Part shown: positions 5,838 through 6,565 of the stretch, piece by piece | Position numbering within the stretch: position 1 is the stretch's first letter | Layout: every line of letters begins with the position of its first letter | Assembly (NCBI GenBank): GCA_033762055.1 | Contig: JANRLZ010000523.1 | Coordinates: forward strand, 1-6,565 | Origin: M3007 sp033762055 | Lineage (GTDB): Bacteria; Bacteroidota; Bacteroidia; Chitinophagales; Saprospiraceae | Length of the DNA stretch: 6,565 nt | Reading direction: 5' to 3' | Made by a program: the position numbers and the translations under genes | Notes under the pieces: generated by a model | What the model was told of the DNA's origin: nothing | Databases searched by the model: none | The model's input: the letters and a program-made list of their open reading frames with translations, nothing else

Positions 5838-6565
5838 ATGAAAATCAGACTCATACTCTACTTCTTTTTCGGGTACATTGTCAATATTCCTGCCCAAACG
5901 CTCACCGGCACGGTCACCGCCCCCAACGGCGCACCCGTGACCAATGCCCGCGTGACCATTTTTCTCAACGACACCTCCATGTTCCGGGAGGCTCGCACCG
6001 ACGCGAACGGGGTCTATCTTTTTGAAAACCTCGACCCGTATTATTTCTTTTTCAACGTGGCCGCACGCGGCTTCGAACTTTTCCAAAACGCCACGACGGG
6101 CATCGTCGGCACGGTCATACATGATGCGCAATTAGAACCCGAAACGCAGCCCGGCCAGTGGACGACCATCATGAATTCGCCCGAACCGCTCGGCGGCACC
6201 GACCTCGGCGTTCTGCTGCCCGACGGCAGTATTTATTACTGTCACAATACCAAAGACCCTTTCGTGTTCGACCCCGCGCTCGACGATACGCTCGCCATTT
6301 CGGGCGATATGCAGGTGCAGGGTTGCGCTGCCTCCAAACTGCTTTGGAACAACGAGGTCATCATGGCGGGCGGCACGGACCAGGAAATTTACGGACCCGG
6401 TACGCGGAAAATCAAACAGTTCGGCCTCGCCACGCAAACCTGGCAGTCTCTGCCGCTCATGCTCGACTACCGCTGGTATCCCGCCATGACCCAACTCGCC
6501 GACGGGCGACTGCTCATCGTAGGCGGAGGCGGGCTGAACAACCCTGTCCGGGTAAACACGTCCGA
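5838..6565 (+). CDS. Secreted galactose/glyoxal-oxidase-like beta-propeller protein, 3' end beyond the window
   Basis: The first 242 residues of a larger exported protein. Residues 1-19 are a signal peptide (MKIRLILYFFFGYIVNIPA). Residues 21-100 form a carboxypeptidase-regulatory-like beta-sandwich (LTGTVTAPNGAPVTNARVTI, then TDANGVYLFENLDPYYF), often an adhesion or spacing domain. From about 106 a kelch-type propeller starts: LLPDGSIYY, FDP, EVIMAGGTD, TWQSLPLM, YRWYPAMTQLADGRLLIVGG. C163 (in QGCAAS) and Y214 (in RWYP) sit where galactose oxidase has Cys228 and Tyr272, the pair forming the Cys-Tyr radical cofactor at the copper site. The copper ligands expected further on lie outside the window, so activity cannot be judged. 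The substrate would be a primary alcohol or aldehyde if active; a catalytically dead structural propeller is also possible. ATG 5838 lies 4 bases after the DUF2971 stop. Confidence 0.8.
   Translation, partial: MKIRLILYFFFGYIVNIPAQTLTGTVTAPNGAPVTNARVTIFLNDTSMFREARTDANGVYLFENLDPYYFFFNVAARGFELFQNATTGIVGTVIHDAQLEPETQPGQWTTIMNSPEPLGGTDLGVLLPDGSIYYCHNTKDPFVFDPALDDTLAISGDMQVQGCAASKLLWNNEVIMAGGTDQEIYGPGTRKIKQFGLATQTWQSLPLMLDYRWYPAMTQLADGRLLIVGGGGLNNPVRVNTS

Noticed and set aside
5772..6494. Two reverse-strand open frames opposite the oxidase-like gene
   Set aside because: They are the mirror of GC-rich codons in a gene with clear signal peptide and propeller motifs; the peptides are Gly/Val/Arg-rich without known motifs.

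Overview
The window looks like Bacteroidota DNA, most plausibly Saprospiria or Chitinophagia. The main reasons are a C-terminal type IX secretion (T9SS) sorting-like domain with an LxLxPNPA motif, a DUF2911 protein, a short PepSY membrane protein of a type common in this phylum, and gene starts without a clear Shine-Dalgarno sequence. Base composition is moderately GC-rich, with a visibly more AT-rich stretch at about 4853-5833. This placement is an inference from gene content, not from a marker gene.

Every gene I can support is on the + strand. Left to right: the 3' part of a DUF2911 gene (to 446); a complete gene for a zinc-type N-acetylmuramoyl-L-alanine amidase with two C-terminal SH3 repeats (509-1486); an apparently frameshifted small gene with a signal peptide (1539-1981); a probable nuclease joining a helix-hairpin-helix region to a PD-(D/E)XK-like domain (1992-3236); a secreted choice-anchor V-like protein with a CxxCH motif and a T9SS tail (3233-4081); a two-TM PepSY protein (4095-4856); a DUF2971 protein (4853-5833); and the 5' part of a secreted galactose/glyoxal-oxidase-like propeller protein (5838 to the right edge).

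From 1539 on, the genes are packed with gaps of 10, 13 and 4 bases and two ATGA stop/start overlaps (3233-3236 and 4853-4856), so they are probably co-transcribed and partly translationally coupled. The mix is odd. Two proteins look intracellular and defence-like (the nuclease and the DUF2971 protein). They alternate with three envelope or secreted proteins with redox-related features (CxxCH protein, PepSY membrane protein, Cys/Tyr copper-radical-oxidase-like protein). Either the envelope trio is a redox module into which defence-type genes were inserted, or the whole set is one unusual operon. The sequence alone does not decide this.

There is no non-coding stretch longer than 62 bases. I see no tRNA, rRNA, CRISPR array, insertion sequence, transposase or convincing terminator. 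The one striking non-coding signal is a perfect 16-base palindrome over the amidase stop codon (1475-1490).
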